This document shows positions 62,692 to 64,000 of a stretch of DNA of 64,000 bases, one piece after another. Source of the stretch: Rhodospirillales bacterium (lineage in GTDB: Bacteria > Pseudomonadota > Alphaproteobacteria > Micavibrionales > Micavibrionaceae); assembly GCA_020638285.1 (NCBI GenBank), contig JACKIV010000001.1, positions 124,001-188,000 on the forward strand, given 5' to 3'. The notes under the pieces were generated by a model. It did not search any database. It worked only from the letters and a program-made list of their open reading frames with translations, and was not told the origin of the DNA. The position numbers and the translations under genes are program-made. Within the stretch, counting starts at the first letter, position 1. Each line of letters starts with the position of its first letter.

Positions 62692-64000
62692 AAAAATCCA
62701 TCATTCTCGTCCGCGTATCCAGTAAAGAACAGGAAGACGGCTTTTCGCTGGAAGCCCAGCTTAGCAATTTGCAAACCTACGCCCAGTGTAAAGACCTTGA
62801 TGTAATTCAGGTTTTTCGCATTATTGAGTCATCAACCAAAGGACAGCGCCCCGAATTTGAACGGATGATTGACTTTATCCGCCAGCAGCCCCAGCGCATT
62901 GCTTTGATTGTCGATTGCGTTGACCGTTTGCAGCGCAGCTTTACCCATACGCCCGTTCTGGATGCCCTGATGCGCGAGGACAAGCTGGAAATCCATTTTG
63001 TCCGCGAAGGCAATGTTCTGGACAAAAATGCCACCAGCAGCCAGAAGCTGATGTGGAATATGGGCGTTGTCATGGCGCAGTCTTACACCGACCAGCTTTC
63101 GGATAACGTCAAGCGCAGCGTCAGGCACAAGATCAGCAAGGGCGAGTGCATCTATCAAGCGCCGCTGGGCTATCTGAACGCTGTAGATGCGGATTCCGGC
63201 CACAACACCGTTATCCTTGATAAGGAACGGGCCTTTCTGGTCAAGAAGCTGTTTACCGAGTATGCGACCGGCACAGTGTCACTGCACGAACTGGCGCGGC
63301 GTTCCAAGGGCTGGGGCTTACGGACGAAAAAGGGTCATCCGGTCAGCGTTCAAACGTTATCCAATATGTTCCGCAACCCATTTTATTACGGCATGATGCG
63401 GGTCAAGGAACAGCTATACCCCCATGCCTATCCCGCCCTGATCGATAAAGCCCTGTTTGAAGCCTGCGAACGGGTCTACAGCAAGCCGAACGCCCATAAT
63501 GCCGCCCCAGCCACCAGCGACCTTCCCTTTACCCTGAACGGGCTGATTTCATGCGCCCTGACGGGCCGCCGCGTATCCTGTGATCTGAAAAAGGGTAAAT
63601 ACGTCTATCTCATCACCCGCGACCCGAAGGACACGGCCAAAAAGGTCTGGATACCGGAAAAGGTCGTGATGGATCAGATCAGGGATGTTATTCATTCCAT
63701 CACTATCCCGCAGGACGTTCTGGAGCCGATGGTCGATTACCTGCGCCAGAGCCATGAAACCGAAACCCAGCACTATCAGGACACGGTTGCAGCCCTGCAA
63801 CAGGAAGCCGCCGACCTGACCAAAAAACTAAGCCGTCTGACTGATTGCCTGCTGGACGGGAGTATTACTAAGGACATATATGCCCAGAAGCATGATGAAC
63901 TGCAAAACCGCCGCATAGAAATTAACCAGCTTTTAGAAAAGAACACTGCTGGTGATGGGCAATTCAAAATCGCCCTGTCTACCTTGCTTAGCCTGTCTTC
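62688..64000 (+). CDS. Large serine recombinase (3' end beyond window)
   Basis: Resolvase-type N-terminal domain: IILVRVSSKEQEDGFSLEAQ with the catalytic Ser in RVSSKEQ, then VDCVDRLQRSF and NVKRSVRHKISKGECIYQAPLGYLN, the recombinase domain (NPFYYGMMRVKEQLYPHAYPALID), a zinc-ribbon-like part and a coiled coil (YQDTVAALQQEAADLTKKLSRLTD). At least 437 codons, running off the right edge. It would catalyse integration or excision of the element. ATG overlaps the preceding stop. Confidence 0.92.
   Translation, partial: MKKSIILVRVSSKEQEDGFSLEAQLSNLQTYAQCKDLDVIQVFRIIESSTKGQRPEFERMIDFIRQQPQRIALIVDCVDRLQRSFTHTPVLDALMREDKLEIHFVREGNVLDKNATSSQKLMWNMGVVMAQSYTDQLSDNVKRSVRHKISKGECIYQAPLGYLNAVDADSGHNTVILDKERAFLVKKLFTEYATGTVSLHELARRSKGWGLRTKKGHPVSVQTLSNMFRNPFYYGMMRVKEQLYPHAYPALIDKALFEACERVYSKPNAHNAAPATSDLPFTLNGLISCALTGRRVSCDLKKGKYVYLITRDPKDTAKKVWIPEKVVMDQIRDVIHSITIPQDVLEPMVDYLRQSHETETQHYQDTVAALQQEAADLTKKLSRLTDCLLDGSITKDIYAQKHDELQNRRIEINQLLEKNTAGDGQFKIALSTLLSLS

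Noticed and set aside
1..64000. CRISPR arrays, rRNA genes, complete insertion sequences
   Set aside because: None seen: no regularly spaced repeats, no rRNA-like stretches, and only a short transposase remnant.

Overview
The window looks like a chromosomal segment of a Gram-negative, flagellated member of the Alphaproteobacteria. Supporting this are alphaproteobacterial family members (Usg, a DUF1192 protein, an IalB-like protein, the PpsR-Maf-AroE-CoaE-DnaQ cluster), a heme A synthase of the CtaA/COX15 type, an RNA polymerase omega subunit with a long acidic tail, and LolA and OmpW. A Micavibrio- or Rhodospirillales-like host would fit, but the genus cannot be fixed from this sequence alone.

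Layout. 1-1565 is a minus-strand group with the 5' part of argS, a small hypothetical gene and a DUF1192 gene. 1615-1771 is a MITE-like repeat. 1904-12081 is mixed housekeeping: fabG-fabD, HU, ubiA, a FecR-domain protein, ftsK, usg, an AMIN-domain lipoprotein, a membrane protein and a WecA-type transferase. gpmA follows. 13496-17436 holds flgL and flgK behind a sigma-54-type promoter, and fliQ. 17549-22516 holds ompW, small hypotheticals, dut, a second MITE-like copy, a glycosyltransferase coupled to rpoZ, and a NYN-domain gene. 22640-26280 is the tightly overlapping ppsR-maf-aroE-coaE-dnaQ operon. A tRNA-Leu, lolA and two unrecognised genes with matching upstream regions follow, then gltA. 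31413-33066 is the overlapping pheA / small gene / nadD operon. Next come a cytochrome c, ctaA, an ialB-like gene, an M23 peptidase, map, cinA-ygfZ, and a lipase coupled to a fused LplT-PlsC-Aas protein. 44825-48131 is flgF-flgG-flgA-flgH behind a second sigma-54-type promoter. ahcY, a CusB/CusA metal-efflux operon, and cvpA-purF complete the core part.

From about 57.3 kb rightwards the sequence is accessory. It has an IS3-type transposase remnant next to tRNA-Trp, a WYL-domain regulator facing two overlapping tiny membrane-protein genes, a tRNA-Gly followed by a truncated P4-type integrase, a mosaic of gene fragments, and an overlapping cassette: HigBA toxin-antitoxin, an AT-rich unrecognised protein with a C-terminal membrane segment, and a large serine recombinase that runs off the right edge.

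How genes work together. The two sigma-54-type promoters would place the hook-junction genes (flgK, flgL) and the rod/ring genes (flgF, G, A, H) in one flagellar regulon. The lipase plus LplT-PlsC-Aas pair suggests a phospholipid deacylation/reacylation cycle. CusBA plus a small secreted Cys protein suggests periplasmic Cu/Ag export. Two genes (at 18730 and 21842) appear to carry 3' frameshifts, which may be real or may be sequencing indels.
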